From positions 124,001 to 188,000 of the forward strand of contig CANLSH010000002.1 in assembly GCA_947493705.1 (NCBI GenBank): a stretch of DNA of 64,000 nucleotides. The letters run 5' to 3'. Shown here one piece after another: positions 53,433 to 62,276 of this stretch. Position 1 is the first letter of the stretch, and each line of letters opens with the position of its first letter. The notes below the pieces were generated by a model. The model was not told the origin of the DNA, ran no database searches, and saw only the letters and a list, made by a program, of their open reading frames with translations. Origin of the DNA: an uncultured Arachnia sp. Its GTDB lineage: Bacteria; Actinomycetota; Actinomycetes; Propionibacteriales; Propionibacteriaceae. The position numbers and the translations under genes are program-made.

Positions 53433-55001
53433 ATGACCCAGACCGGCGCAACGGTTCAAGACGCGACGAAGGCGGGCTTGGGTGAGGTGCTGCTCGAGAT
53501 GCGTGGGATCAGCAAGTTCTTTCCCGGCGTTCGTGCGTTGCACGACGTTGACTTCACCCTGCGTGCGGGCGAGGTGCATGCTCTCGTGGGCGAGAACGGG
53601 GCCGGTAAGTCGACGCTCATGAAAATCATGTCGGGCATCTACCAGCCCGACGAGGGCGAGCTACGGCTGCGAGGCGAGAAGCTCGAGCTCCCGAACCCCC
53701 TCTCAGCGCACCATGCCGGGATCAGCGTGATCCATCAGGAGTTCTTCCTGATGAACCACCTCACCGTGGCGCAGAACATCTTCATAGGCCGTGAACCCAA
53801 GCGGTTCGGTGGACTCATCAACGACGACGCGGCGCTGAACCGGAAGGCGAGTGAGCTGCTTGAGCGTCTGGGCGTCAAAATTGACCCGCGGGTTCGCGTC
53901 GCTCAGCTCACAGTTGCGGCGCAACAGCTCCTCGAAATCGCAAAGGCACTGTCCTTCAATTCGTCGATCCTCGTGATGGATGAGCCGACGGCAGCACTCA
54001 CCGACGCTGAGGTGGAGACGCTCTTCCGGATCATCGATGATTTCATCACCCCGACAACCGCGGTCGTCTACATCTCTCACCGCATGGAGGAGATACGTAA
54101 GCTCGCGACACAGGTCACCGTGCTGCGTGACGGAGAGCTTGTCGCGACGCGTCCGGGGAAAGAGGTCACCATTCCCGACATCATCCACATGATGGTGGGT
54201 CGTGAGATCGCCTCAGATATTCGTCCCGAGCCGCGCAAGGAGACCGAACCCGTTCTTGAGGTCCGTAACCTGTCAACGGACAACCTGCTCAATGACGTCA
54301 GCTTCACCCTGGAGAAGGGTGAGATTCTCGGGTTCGCCGGCCTGATGGGTGCCGGGCGCACCGAGACGGCCCGCGCCCTGATTGGCGCAGACCCGCGCTC
54401 TTCCGGTGTCGTCAAATTTCAGGGCGAAGAGGTCAACATCACCCATCCCAAGGATGCTGTGGGCCTGGGGATTGGGTACCTCTCCGAGGACAGGAAGAAG
54501 TACGGCCTGATCCTTGGTCAGGACGTCACTGCCAACACCGTGCTCGCCTCCATCAGTTCCTACACCAAGGGTGGAATTCTCCAGGACAAGGAGATGCGGG
54601 TCGCAGCCGAGAAATGGAGCAAGGCCCTCTCCACCAAGACCCCTTCGGTGCGTCAGAAGATTCGCAACCTCTCAGGCGGGAATCAGCAGAAGGTGGTGCT
54701 GGCCAAATGGCTGGAGCGGGACTGCGAGATTCTCATCTTCGACGAACCAACCCGTGGCATCGACGTTGGGGCCAAACAGGAGATCTATGACCTGCTCAAC
54801 GAGCTGACGGAGCAGGGGAAATCCATCATCATGATTTCCTCCGAGATGGAGGAGGTGTTGCGCATGTCTGATCGCATCGCCGTCATGTGCAACGGCCAGA
54901 TCACAGGGTTCCTCACCAACGCAGATGCCACCCAGGAAAAAATCATGGAGTTGGCTACGCATTTCCATGAAACCGAGACCACGAGCGAGGGCGAGTCATG
55001 A
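53433..55001 (+). CDS. sugar ABC transporter ATPase, RbsA/MglA type (probable inositol importer)
   Basis: About 522 residues with two nucleotide-binding domains. The first has GENGAGKST (Walker A) and VMDEPTAAL (Walker B). The second lacks a classical Walker A, with GLMGAGRTE in its place, and keeps NLSGGNQQKVVLAKWL, as usual in this family. Two ATGs are possible; the one at 53433 is six bases after AGGAGG. The permease gene overlaps by four bases. The location between iolE and iolG/iolA makes inositol the likely cargo. Confidence 0.93.
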   Translation: MTQTGATVQDATKAGLGEVLLEMRGISKFFPGVRALHDVDFTLRAGEVHALVGENGAGKSTLMKIMSGIYQPDEGELRLRGEKLELPNPLSAHHAGISVIHQEFFLMNHLTVAQNIFIGREPKRFGGLINDDAALNRKASELLERLGVKIDPRVRVAQLTVAAQQLLEIAKALSFNSSILVMDEPTAALTDAEVETLFRIIDDFITPTTAVVYISHRMEEIRKLATQVTVLRDGELVATRPGKEVTIPDIIHMMVGREIASDIRPEPRKETEPVLEVRNLSTDNLLNDVSFTLEKGEILGFAGLMGAGRTETARALIGADPRSSGVVKFQGEEVNITHPKDAVGLGIGYLSEDRKKYGLILGQDVTANTVLASISSYTKGGILQDKEMRVAAEKWSKALSTKTPSVRQKIRNLSGGNQQKVVLAKWLERDCEILIFDEPTRGIDVGAKQEIYDLLNELTEQGKSIIMISSEMEEVLRMSDRIAVMCNGQITGFLTNADATQEKIMELATHFHETETTSEGES

Positions 55002-56014
55002 CAACCACCGAGAGCGCCACGATCACCAGAAAAGGTGCGAAGACAAGCGCAATCCCAGAACGATACAAGGCATTTCTCCAGCAGGGCATGGTGGTGCTTG
55101 TCCTGATCATGCTGGTGGTGTTCTTCAGCGTAATGAACTCCAACTTTGCGAGTTGGGGCAACATCTCATCTCTTCTCCTTGCTTCCGTGGTGACGGGCAT
55201 TCAAGCCCTGGGCCTGTCCTTCGTGATCGCCACCGGCGGTATCGACCTCACCCCCGGGTTCGGCATGGCGGTCACCTCGGTTGCGGGTGGCTTGTTGATC
55301 GCGCAGGCAGGCGGGCTGGGTTTACCGATCTGGGTGGGCATCCTTGGTTCGCTGCTTGCGGGAGCACTGTTGGGAACCATCAATGGGTTCCTGGTTTCCT
55401 ACGTGAAGATGCAACCGATGATCGCCACGTTGGCCATGATGATGGTGGCCTGGGGTACCGCGCTGGTGCTCGCAGATGGGCGCACCATCTCTCTGCGAAG
55501 CGTCGACGGCTATGCCCAGATCGCAGTGGGCGAGTTGATCCCCGGTCTCCCGAATGCCGTGCTGATCTTTGTGGGACTGGCCATCGTCGCCGGCATCCTC
55601 ATGAACAAGACCGCGGTGGGGCGTTACTCGCTCGCGATCGGCTCCAATGAAGAGGCCACCCGGATCTCCGGTGTCAACACTCGCCGGTGGAAGATGCTCG
55701 CCTACATCATCGGCGGTACCTTCACTGGCATCTCCGGCATCCTGATGTCCTCGCGGCTCTCTGCCGCCCAGCCCACCCTTGGTCAGGGCTACGAGATGTA
55801 CGCCATCGCCGCCGCCGTCATCGGCGGCACCTCCCTTCGCGGGGGTCGCGCTTCCATCTTCGGCGCCGTGATTGGCGCCGTCACGATCCAGACCATCTTC
55901 AACGGCCTGACCGTGATGGGCGTGCAGGACCAGTGGCAGAAGGTGGTTCTGGGTTCCGTGGTGCTTCTGGCGGTCTTCGTCGACATTGTTCGCCGCGGCG
56001 GCAAGGAGGAGTGA
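54998..56014 (+). CDS. sugar ABC transporter permease, RbsC type
   Basis: A 338-residue membrane protein with about eight to ten helices. It carries the family stretches ATGGIDLTPGFGMAV and AIGSNEEATRISGVNTRRWK. It is the membrane channel of the importer and is coupled to the ATPase gene by an ATGA overlap. Confidence 0.94.
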   Translation: MTTTESATITRKGAKTSAIPERYKAFLQQGMVVLVLIMLVVFFSVMNSNFASWGNISSLLLASVVTGIQALGLSFVIATGGIDLTPGFGMAVTSVAGGLLIAQAGGLGLPIWVGILGSLLAGALLGTINGFLVSYVKMQPMIATLAMMMVAWGTALVLADGRTISLRSVDGYAQIAVGELIPGLPNAVLIFVGLAIVAGILMNKTAVGRYSLAIGSNEEATRISGVNTRRWKMLAYIIGGTFTGISGILMSSRLSAAQPTLGQGYEMYAIAAAVIGGTSLRGGRASIFGAVIGAVTIQTIFNGLTVMGVQDQWQKVVLGSVVLLAVFVDIVRRGGKEE

Positions 56015-56085
56015 TCCTCCCCATCTTTCATCGACTACAACACAACACACGCAATCAATCATCCCCAATCACAAGGAGACAACCC

Positions 56086-57057
56086 GTGAAGAAACTTATT
56101 GCAACAACTGCGGCCGCCATTCTGGCTGTCAGCGGACTGGCCGCCTGCAGCGATGAGGGCGGCGACTCCGGCGGCGGCGACGCATCCGGTGGCCGAGTCA
56201 CACTCATTGGCAAGGCAAACGCATCTGAGTACTGGAGCAAAGTCAAGGAAGGCTCCATGGCGGCAGGCGACGAGCTCGGCGTCGAGGTGGTCTTCAATGG
56301 TCCCGACACCGAGTCCGAAGGGGACAAGCAGCTGAACCAGCTGCGCTCCGCCATCAATGATCAGCCGATCGGCATCGGATTCGCGCCCCAGGATGGTGCT
56401 CAGGACGGCGCGCCGCGGCTGCTTGAGGACGCGGACGCCGCAGGAATTCCCGTCATCATCTATGACACCCCCATGAAGGACCCCACCGACATTCCCCTCA
56501 CCACCATCGCATCCGACAATGCGGGCATGGGTGCTGAGGCTGCCGAGAAGATGAGTGAAGAACTGGGCGGCAGTGGAAAGGTGGCCATCATTGCCCACGG
56601 TGAAGTTGGCACGGCCGGTGAGCGCCGGGACGGTTTCCGTGACTGGATCTCAGAGAACGCCCCGGACATGGAGGTGGTCGACGTTCAAAACGGAGAATCC
56701 GACCCAGCGAAGTCGCGTGACAAGGCACAGGGCATCCTGCAGGCACACCCAGACTTGGCGGGCTTCTTCGGCACCGATGATGACTCCGTCATCGCCATCG
56801 CCGACGAGGTGGCCGCGAAGGAGTCGGACACCACCGTGATTGGCATTGATGCCTCTCCCGACGTTCTGACACTTCTGGAGGACAACAGCATCTTCGGTGT
56901 CGTGCTTCAGAACCCCTTCGGGATGGGATACAGAACAGTGGAGATGCTTGTCGAAGCCAATGATGGAACCATGCCGGAAAGTGACAAAATTGTGTCCGAC
57001 TCCGTCTGGGTCACACCCGAGAACATGAACGACGAGGAAGTCCAGGCAATCCTCTAG
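56086..57057 (+). CDS. sugar-binding lipoprotein, RbsB type (probable inositol binding)
   Basis: About 323 residues from the GTG at 56086, seven bases after AAGGAG. The signal peptide ends with LAAC (Cys 21), so it is a lipoprotein. The mature part has the type 1 periplasmic fold (VTLIGKANASEYWSKVKEGS, later VIGIDASPDVLTLLEDNSI). It is the last gene of the importer operon, with a terminator hairpin after it. It looks unlike the CUT1 binding proteins at the left of the window. Confidence 0.93.
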   Translation: MKKLIATTAAAILAVSGLAACSDEGGDSGGGDASGGRVTLIGKANASEYWSKVKEGSMAAGDELGVEVVFNGPDTESEGDKQLNQLRSAINDQPIGIGFAPQDGAQDGAPRLLEDADAAGIPVIIYDTPMKDPTDIPLTTIASDNAGMGAEAAEKMSEELGGSGKVAIIAHGEVGTAGERRDGFRDWISENAPDMEVVDVQNGESDPAKSRDKAQGILQAHPDLAGFFGTDDDSVIAIADEVAAKESDTTVIGIDASPDVLTLLEDNSIFGVVLQNPFGMGYRTVEMLVEANDGTMPESDKIVSDSVWVTPENMNDEEVQAIL

Positions 57058-57097
57058 CCGCTCTTGGCGGAACGCGCGTAGAAGAGTCTGCACCAGT

Positions 57098-57140
57098 GTT
57101 CCCGCGGTCGGGCTGGTTGATCCAGCCTCACCGCGGGAAC
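57098..57140 (+). terminator. terminator-like hairpin after the importer operon
   Basis: GTTCCCGCGGT (57098-57108) pairs with ACCGCGGGAAC (57130-57140). A second stem, GGCTGG (57111-57116) with CCAGCC (57122-57127), lies inside with a TTGAT loop. The T-run afterwards is weak (GCTTGTGT). It starts 41 bases after the operon's last stop. Confidence 0.7.
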
Positions 57141-57307
57141 GCTTGTGTCCAACCACGCGTCCCTGGAAGAGAACATGGCTCTCCAGTGCAAACAGCCTGA
57201 ACGGCCAGGTAGATGACCTGGCCGTTGGTATTGGCTTGCCCTCAGAGAGTGCCGCGCAGCGAGAAGAGCGGGCTTCACCCGGGCCAGCAGCTGTGTGCCG
57301 GAGTGCC

Positions 57308-58336
57308 CTACTGAATCTCAGACACCTTGACCGGCCGGCGCTCGTCGCGCGACTTGTTGCAGGCCAGAGCGATCTTGAGTGCGGCAACGGCATCGTGTGC
57401 CGTGCACGCACTGGGCAGCCCGGCCATCGTGTTGCGCAGGAAATGGTCGAGCTCACGCTCGTAGCAGGGCAGGAAGCGGGCAATGAAGTCATCCCACGGA
57501 GCCTCCGGCGGGAACTCGACGCCGTCCTCCATCGAGCGGAATGGCACCTTGTTGTCAAGCCCCACGTTTGCGGAGCCCTCCGTGCCCATCAGGTCCAGAC
57601 GCACTTCGTATCCCTGGCCGTTGTAGCGGGAGGAGTGGACGCTTCCCACGGTGCCGTCGTCGCACGTCAGGACAGCCACGGAATCGGAGAAATCGTTGTT
57701 CTCTGCGAAGGCCTTCGAGCCGCGCGCAGACCCGGTGGCATACACCTCCACCACTTCACGCCCGGTCACCCAGCGCAGGATGTCGAAGTCATGGACATTG
57801 CAGTCCAGGAAGACGCCGCCGGAGCCGGGGATGAACTGGTCGGCTGGGGGCTGCGGATCGCAGGTCAGGGCATGGAAGCGACGCAATTCGCCGAGCCCTC
57901 CGGAATGCAGCAGGTCCCGGGCACGTGTGTAGCCCACGTCGAAACGACGATGAAAACCGATGTGATGTGGCACGTTGGATTCCATCAGAGCCCGCTGGGC
58001 CTTGAGGGCCTGGGCAAGATCAAGTGCGATCGGCTTCTCGCAGTACGTTGGAAGGCCGATCTGGGACGCGGTGATGAGAAGATCGGCGTGCGTATCCGTG
58101 CCCGTGGCAATGATGAGACCGTCCAGCGACAGCGGATTGTCCGGGTCCAGCACTGCTTCCACGGGTGCGCTTTCGCATTCCAGTTGCACTGCAACCTGCG
58201 CTGCGCGGTGAGGGTCCACGTCCGCGAGGACTAGCCGCTCCACCAATGAATGGGCGGCCAGGATGCTGGCATGCATGATGCCAATGCGGCCAACGCCGAG
58301 GAGTGCCACTACGTGTGGCTGGACGGGGATGTTCAT
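57308..58336 (-). CDS. second IolG-like dehydrogenase, Gfo/Idh/MocA family
   Basis: About 342 residues from the ATG at 58336, which is set by AAGGG five bases upstream. The Rossmann motif is GVGRIG, the EKP motif (CEKPIALDL) is present, and SGGVFLDCNVHDFD holds the catalytic Asp and His. It is clearly diverged from the first IolG. It may act on scyllo- or chiro-inositol, or on a different ring position. It is divergent from iolA, with a strong operator candidate in between. Confidence 0.9.
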   Translation of the reverse strand: MNIPVQPHVVALLGVGRIGIMHASILAAHSLVERLVLADVDPHRAAQVAVQLECESAPVEAVLDPDNPLSLDGLIIATGTDTHADLLITASQIGLPTYCEKPIALDLAQALKAQRALMESNVPHHIGFHRRFDVGYTRARDLLHSGGLGELRRFHALTCDPQPPADQFIPGSGGVFLDCNVHDFDILRWVTGREVVEVYATGSARGSKAFAENNDFSDSVAVLTCDDGTVGSVHSSRYNGQGYEVRLDLMGTEGSANVGLDNKVPFRSMEDGVEFPPEAPWDDFIARFLPCYERELDHFLRNTMAGLPSACTAHDAVAALKIALACNKSRDERRPVKVSEIQ

Positions 58337-58384
58337 GAGGGCCCTTCGCAAAGCTCGATGTCCTCGAACCGTACTGAGCGGTCA

Positions 58385-58398
58385 TTTGTACTGTCAAG
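58385..58398. promoter_or_regulatory. candidate inositol-regulon operator
   Basis: TTTGTACTGTCAAG lies in the 251-base divergent region between the second iolG-like gene (start 58336) and iolA (start 58588). Thirteen of its fourteen bases match the site at 45384-45397. Confidence 0.5.
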
Positions 58399-58461
58399 CA
58401 GGCGCGCGATAGCACTGTTGATACGGTGAGGCCACTTGCTAAGGGAGTGGATTCTCCTCTA

Positions 58462-58473
58462 TTGTATATACAA
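58462..58473 (+). promoter_or_regulatory. 12-bp palindrome TTGTATATACAA upstream of iolA
   Basis: A perfect palindrome in an AT-rich stretch 114 bases upstream of iolA. Its TTGTA and TACAA halves resemble the palindrome at 53303-53312. It could be a second operator, or overlap the promoter of iolA. Confidence 0.45.
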
Positions 58474-58587
58474 ATACAGAAAAATGTCCGGGACGCCGCG
58501 GAGCAGCGGTGCAGTGCGACCCACTCAAGCAGCGCGGGACGTGTGACCAAGAATCCGGATCACATACGACAGGAAGGCGCAGACGAC

Positions 58588-60087
58588 ATGACGACAACCA
58601 TCAGCCACTGGATTGACGGGGCCCCCCACGAAGGAACGCCAACACACAGGATCGATGTGGAGGATCCGGCCACGGGCAAGGTGCAGGCGGAACTCCTCGC
58701 TGCCAGCCAGGCGGATGTGGATCATGCCGTGGACGTGGCGCGCAAGGCCCAGAAGGGGTGGGCGAAGACGTCGTTGGCGAAGCGGACCGCGATCATGTTC
58801 AAGATGCGTGAGTTGGTGCTTCAGCACTCGGACGAGCTCGCCAAGGCGATCGTCTCGGAGCATGGCAAGGACTACAACGACGCCATTGGTGAGATCCAGC
58901 GCGGACGCGAAACCCTCGACTTTGCATGCGGGATCGGTGCGGCGCTCAAGGGGGATTACTCCTTTGATGTCTCCAGCGGTGTCGACATCCACAGCATTCG
59001 CCAACCTGTTGGTGTGGTCGCCGGCGTGTGTCCTTTCAACTTTCCCGTCATGGTGCCGATGTGGATGCATCCCGTGGCCATCGCCACCGGAAACGCGTTC
59101 ATCCTGAAGCCAGCCACCCCAACTCCTACGGCGTCGCTGCTGGTGGCGAAGCTGTACAAGGAGGCGGGACTTCCTGATGGTGTGTTCAACGTCGTGGCCG
59201 GTGATGTGGAGGTGGTCACTGCTTTGATCGAGCATCCCGGCGTCGATGCCATCTCCTTCGTCGGTTCCACCCCCGTTGCGCGTATCGTGCAGGAGAAGGG
59301 CATTGCCAACGGCAAGCGCGTCCAGGCGCTCGGTGGCGCGAACAACCACGCCATCGTGATGCCGGACTGCGACCTTGAATTCGCAGCCCAGCACATCTCC
59401 GCCGCAGCCTTCGGTGCCGCGGGTGAGCGTTGCATGGCGTTGCCTGTTGTTGTTGCGGTGGGCGGCGCCGGGCCCAAGCTCGCCGAGCTTGTCAAGGAGC
59501 ACGCCGTCAACATCAAGGTGGGCAACGGTCTCGACGAGGGTGTGCAGATGGGGCCGGTCATCTCCAGTGCGGCCAAGGAGCGCATCGTCGGCCTGATCGA
59601 CGACGCGGAGCAGCGCGGTGCCACTGTCGTCATGGACGGGCGTGAGCTGAAGGTTGATGGGCATGAGGACGGCTTCTGGGTGGGCCCGACGGTGCTGGAC
59701 GATGTTCCGCTGGAAGCGCCCGCCTACAATCAGGAGATTTTTGGGCCGGTTCTGACGATCGTGCATGCCGAGACCTACGCAGAGGCGATCAACATTGTCA
59801 ACGCTTCGGAGTTCGGTAACGGTGCCGCCATCTTCACCAACGACGGCGGTATTGCACGTGCTTTCCAGCTCGACGTCGAGGCCGGCATGGTGGGGATCAA
59901 CGTCCCCATCCCGACGCCGGTGGCGTTCTACTCCTTCGGCGGCTGGAAGGGATCGCTGATGGGCGACACCCACATCCATGGGCCCGAGGGTGTGAAGTTC
60001 TACACCCGGTTGAAGGCGATCACATCACGCTGGCCATCCGAATCTGGCGCCCACGAAGCGACCATGTCTTTCAAGCGCGAGGAGTGA
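58588..60087 (+). CDS. iolA: methylmalonate-semialdehyde dehydrogenase (acylating)
   Basis: A 499-residue aldehyde dehydrogenase that turns malonate semialdehyde into acetyl-CoA and CO2, the last inositol step. The cofactor stretch VCPFNFPVMVPMWMHPVAIA and the catalytic Cys282 in GERCMALPV are typical of the CoA-dependent MMSDH group. The start is the ATG at 58588 with AGGAAGG upstream. The IolH-like gene follows after a 40-base gap. Confidence 0.95.
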   Translation: MTTTISHWIDGAPHEGTPTHRIDVEDPATGKVQAELLAASQADVDHAVDVARKAQKGWAKTSLAKRTAIMFKMRELVLQHSDELAKAIVSEHGKDYNDAIGEIQRGRETLDFACGIGAALKGDYSFDVSSGVDIHSIRQPVGVVAGVCPFNFPVMVPMWMHPVAIATGNAFILKPATPTPTASLLVAKLYKEAGLPDGVFNVVAGDVEVVTALIEHPGVDAISFVGSTPVARIVQEKGIANGKRVQALGGANNHAIVMPDCDLEFAAQHISAAAFGAAGERCMALPVVVAVGGAGPKLAELVKEHAVNIKVGNGLDEGVQMGPVISSAAKERIVGLIDDAEQRGATVVMDGRELKVDGHEDGFWVGPTVLDDVPLEAPAYNQEIFGPVLTIVHAETYAEAINIVNASEFGNGAAIFTNDGGIARAFQLDVEAGMVGINVPIPTPVAFYSFGGWKGSLMGDTHIHGPEGVKFYTRLKAITSRWPSESGAHEATMSFKREE

Positions 60088-60127
60088 AGCGGCATCTCGT
60101 GACGGCCAACCGGCAGGAGAGCTGACG

Positions 60128-60955
60128 ATGACGACGCCATTCACACTCGCAGCGAGTGCGGAAATGCTCTTCACCGAGCTGCCTTTCGACGAGCGCCTGC
60201 GCCCCATCCACGCGATGGGCCTCGAGGCTGAGATGTGGGACTGGACCAGCAAAGACCTCGATGTCCTTGTTGCGACAGGCGTCCCGATCACGTCGATGAC
60301 GGGCTACATCCGCGGCGAGCTCGTTGATCCCGACGGGGCGAAGGAGTTGATCCGCACCGCCGCCGCCTCACTGGAGGCGGCGGAGCGAATCAACTGCCCG
60401 CGACTCAATCTGCACGGCACTGGCTTGGACCCACACGGACTTCCCGTGCGGGCCAGGACAGTCGTGACGGGCGCTGACTGGCTGGCGGCCCTGCGGACGC
60501 TGGAGGTACTGGCCGACCTTGCGGAGGAGGCTGGCCGCGTCTTCACGTTGGAGAACCTCAACGTGCTGGTGGACCACCCCGGGACGCCGTTCGCTTCATC
60601 GAAGGACACCCTGGCGCTGGTGAGAGCTGTCGACCATCCACATCTGCGCCTCAACCTTGACCTGTACCACGCCCAGATCGGCGAGGGAAACCTCATAGAG
60701 CTGGTGCGTGAGGCCCTGCCGTGGATCGGCGAGATTCAGGTGGCCGACGTGCCCGGCCGCTGCGAGCCCGGCACAGGCGAGATCAACTATCCAGCCATTG
60801 CCTCGGCGCTGCGCGACTTGGGATACACGGGCACGGTTGCGCTGGAGGCCTTCGCCTCCTTTGATTCCAGACTGGCTCTTGAACGCTTCGTCGACGCCTT
60901 CAGTCTGCCTGCGGATGGTTCGGCCGGTTCACTCGTCGAGCGTGGAACGGCCTGA
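60128..60955 (+). CDS. sugar-phosphate isomerase/epimerase (hydroxypyruvate isomerase-like, IolH-like)
   Basis: A 275-residue xylose-isomerase-type TIM barrel. Metal-ligand stretches are LENLNVLVDHPG, LRLNLDLYHAQ and GEIQVADVPGRCEPGTGEINY, the last being a mark of hydroxypyruvate isomerases. Similar genes often sit in iol loci as iolH, with an uncertain role. It is co-directional with iolA and probably co-transcribed. Confidence 0.85.
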   Translation: MTTPFTLAASAEMLFTELPFDERLRPIHAMGLEAEMWDWTSKDLDVLVATGVPITSMTGYIRGELVDPDGAKELIRTAAASLEAAERINCPRLNLHGTGLDPHGLPVRARTVVTGADWLAALRTLEVLADLAEEAGRVFTLENLNVLVDHPGTPFASSKDTLALVRAVDHPHLRLNLDLYHAQIGEGNLIELVREALPWIGEIQVADVPGRCEPGTGEINYPAIASALRDLGYTGTVALEAFASFDSRLALERFVDAFSLPADGSAGSLVERGTA

Positions 60956-61063
60956 GTCCATACTGAGCAGTTTGCTGTGGTCCCTTCCGGGGCCACAACC
61001 AAGTTTCACGCAAAGCCTGGGCCGTGTGACCGAGGGTTACAAAGCATAGGAGCGAAGCTGTTA

Positions 61064-61098
61064 TTGACAGCATGCTGTCAAGATGACAGTATGATGTC
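61064..61098 (+). promoter_or_regulatory. perfect 18-bp palindrome and promoter of the DJ-1/MarR operon
   Basis: TTGACAGCATGCTGTCAA (61064-61081) is perfectly palindromic and contains a consensus -35 box. A second partial palindrome, GACAGTATGATGTC (61085-61098), follows. TATGAT (61090-61095) could be the -10, though the spacing of 20 is long. Transcription would start almost at the ATG at 61100. The MarR protein of the operon is the likely binder. Confidence 0.65.
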
Positions 61099-61099
61099 C

Positions 61100-61726
61100 A
61101 TGACCGAATCGGTGTGCGTTGCCATCTACGACTCTTTTGCGGACTGGGAGCCCGGATACCTACTGGCAGAACTGCGCAGTGGAAGGTTCACGGGGAGCCC
61201 CTTCGACGTGATCGCAGTAGCCGCGACGTCCGATCCTGTCCTGACGATGGGTGGCTTGCGACTGCTACCTGACACCGTTGTCACCGCCGTCGACCCAGCC
61301 GTCCATGATCTGTTGATCCTTCCCGGGGCGGAGGTGTGGGAGAACGGAGGAGCTGATTTCACCGAACTCGCTTCACGATTTCTGGCGGCGGGAAAGCCCG
61401 TCGCGGCGATCTGCGGTGCCACGTTCGAACTGGCACGAGCCGGTCTGCTCGACGATCGACGACACACCAGCGCAGCTGCGGAGTACCTGGCTGCCACGGG
61501 ATACGGCGGTGGAAAACTCTACGTCGATGAACGAGCAGTTATTGACGACGAAGGGCTACTGATCACCGCAGGACCCGACAGCCCCGTGCAGTTCGCCACG
61601 GCGACGCTAATGGCGCTTGGGCTGTTGACCGGTCCGGAATGTGAAGCGTACGAAGGCGTGTTCCACCGTGGCGATGGCGCGGCCTATCCGGCGTTGATGC
61701 AGGTGGCGGAAGCGCACCCATCGTGA
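61100..61726 (+). CDS. DJ-1/PfpI-family protein
   Basis: About 208 residues. The flavodoxin-like fold has the nucleophile elbow AAICGATFE (Cys 105) and the conserved acidic residue in FADWEPGY. It is related to DJ-1/PfpI proteins, which act as glyoxalases, isonitrile hydratases or stress chaperones. ATGs are available at 61091, 61094 and 61100. I prefer 61100 because the others fall inside the palindromic control region. The next gene, MarR, overlaps the stop, so the two are co-expressed. Confidence 0.88.
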   Translation: MTESVCVAIYDSFADWEPGYLLAELRSGRFTGSPFDVIAVAATSDPVLTMGGLRLLPDTVVTAVDPAVHDLLILPGAEVWENGGADFTELASRFLAAGKPVAAICGATFELARAGLLDDRRHTSAAAEYLAATGYGGGKLYVDERAVIDDEGLLITAGPDSPVQFATATLMALGLLTGPECEAYEGVFHRGDGAAYPALMQVAEAHPS

Positions 61727-62214
61727 CTGCTCTCGGGATCCCCGCCCGAGAAGTATGGCCGCAACCCGAGATCCAGACGCCAGCGGGCGCCGCCCTGACG
61801 GACGTCATCCTCGCAACTTTTCGCCTGAACGGTCGGTTGATGGAAACCGCTCAGGGCCTAGCAGCCGAGGGCGGGTTGACGTCTGCGCGGTGGCAGGTGA
61901 TCGGTGGCGTACTCGATGAACCGCGCACCGTTGCCGACGTCGCCCGCCTCATGGGCATGACCCGACAGGGAGTACAGCGCATTGCCAACCTTTTGGTGGA
62001 CGAGGGTCTGGCGGAGTACCGCCCCAATCCCGCACACAAACGTGCAAGCCTTCTAGCTTGCACCGAAGCGGGCTACTGGGCGGTCCGACGCATCTCAGTC
62101 GCGCAACATCCCTGGGCCAACCAGTTGGGGGATGCGGTGGGTGTTGAAGAGCTCAGCGCAGCGCTGCAGACCATGGAGCGGCTCATCGAGTTGCTCGAAG
62201 CGGATCGATCCTGA
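61723..62214 (+). CDS. MarR-family transcriptional regulator
   Basis: A 163-residue winged-helix regulator. The DNA-binding part runs from about residue 45 (ARWQVIGGVLDEPRTVADVAR, then MTRQGVQRIANLLVDEGL). The GTG start overlaps the DJ-1 stop by four bases. It probably represses its own operon through the palindrome at 61064-61081 and responds to reactive or aromatic compounds. Confidence 0.92.
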   Translation: MTALGIPAREVWPQPEIQTPAGAALTDVILATFRLNGRLMETAQGLAAEGGLTSARWQVIGGVLDEPRTVADVARLMGMTRQGVQRIANLLVDEGLAEYRPNPAHKRASLLACTEAGYWAVRRISVAQHPWANQLGDAVGVEELSAALQTMERLIELLEADRS

Positions 62215-62276
62215 AGATCCTCCAGGAGTGTCACCTTCGCCAGGGCACTGCTTCGTTCGGCCCGTCGGGAAGTGCC

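Noticed and set aside
58525..59979. 484-codon antisense frame over iolA
   Set aside because: It is the complement of a well-conserved aldehyde dehydrogenase and has shadow-like His/Asp/Val composition.
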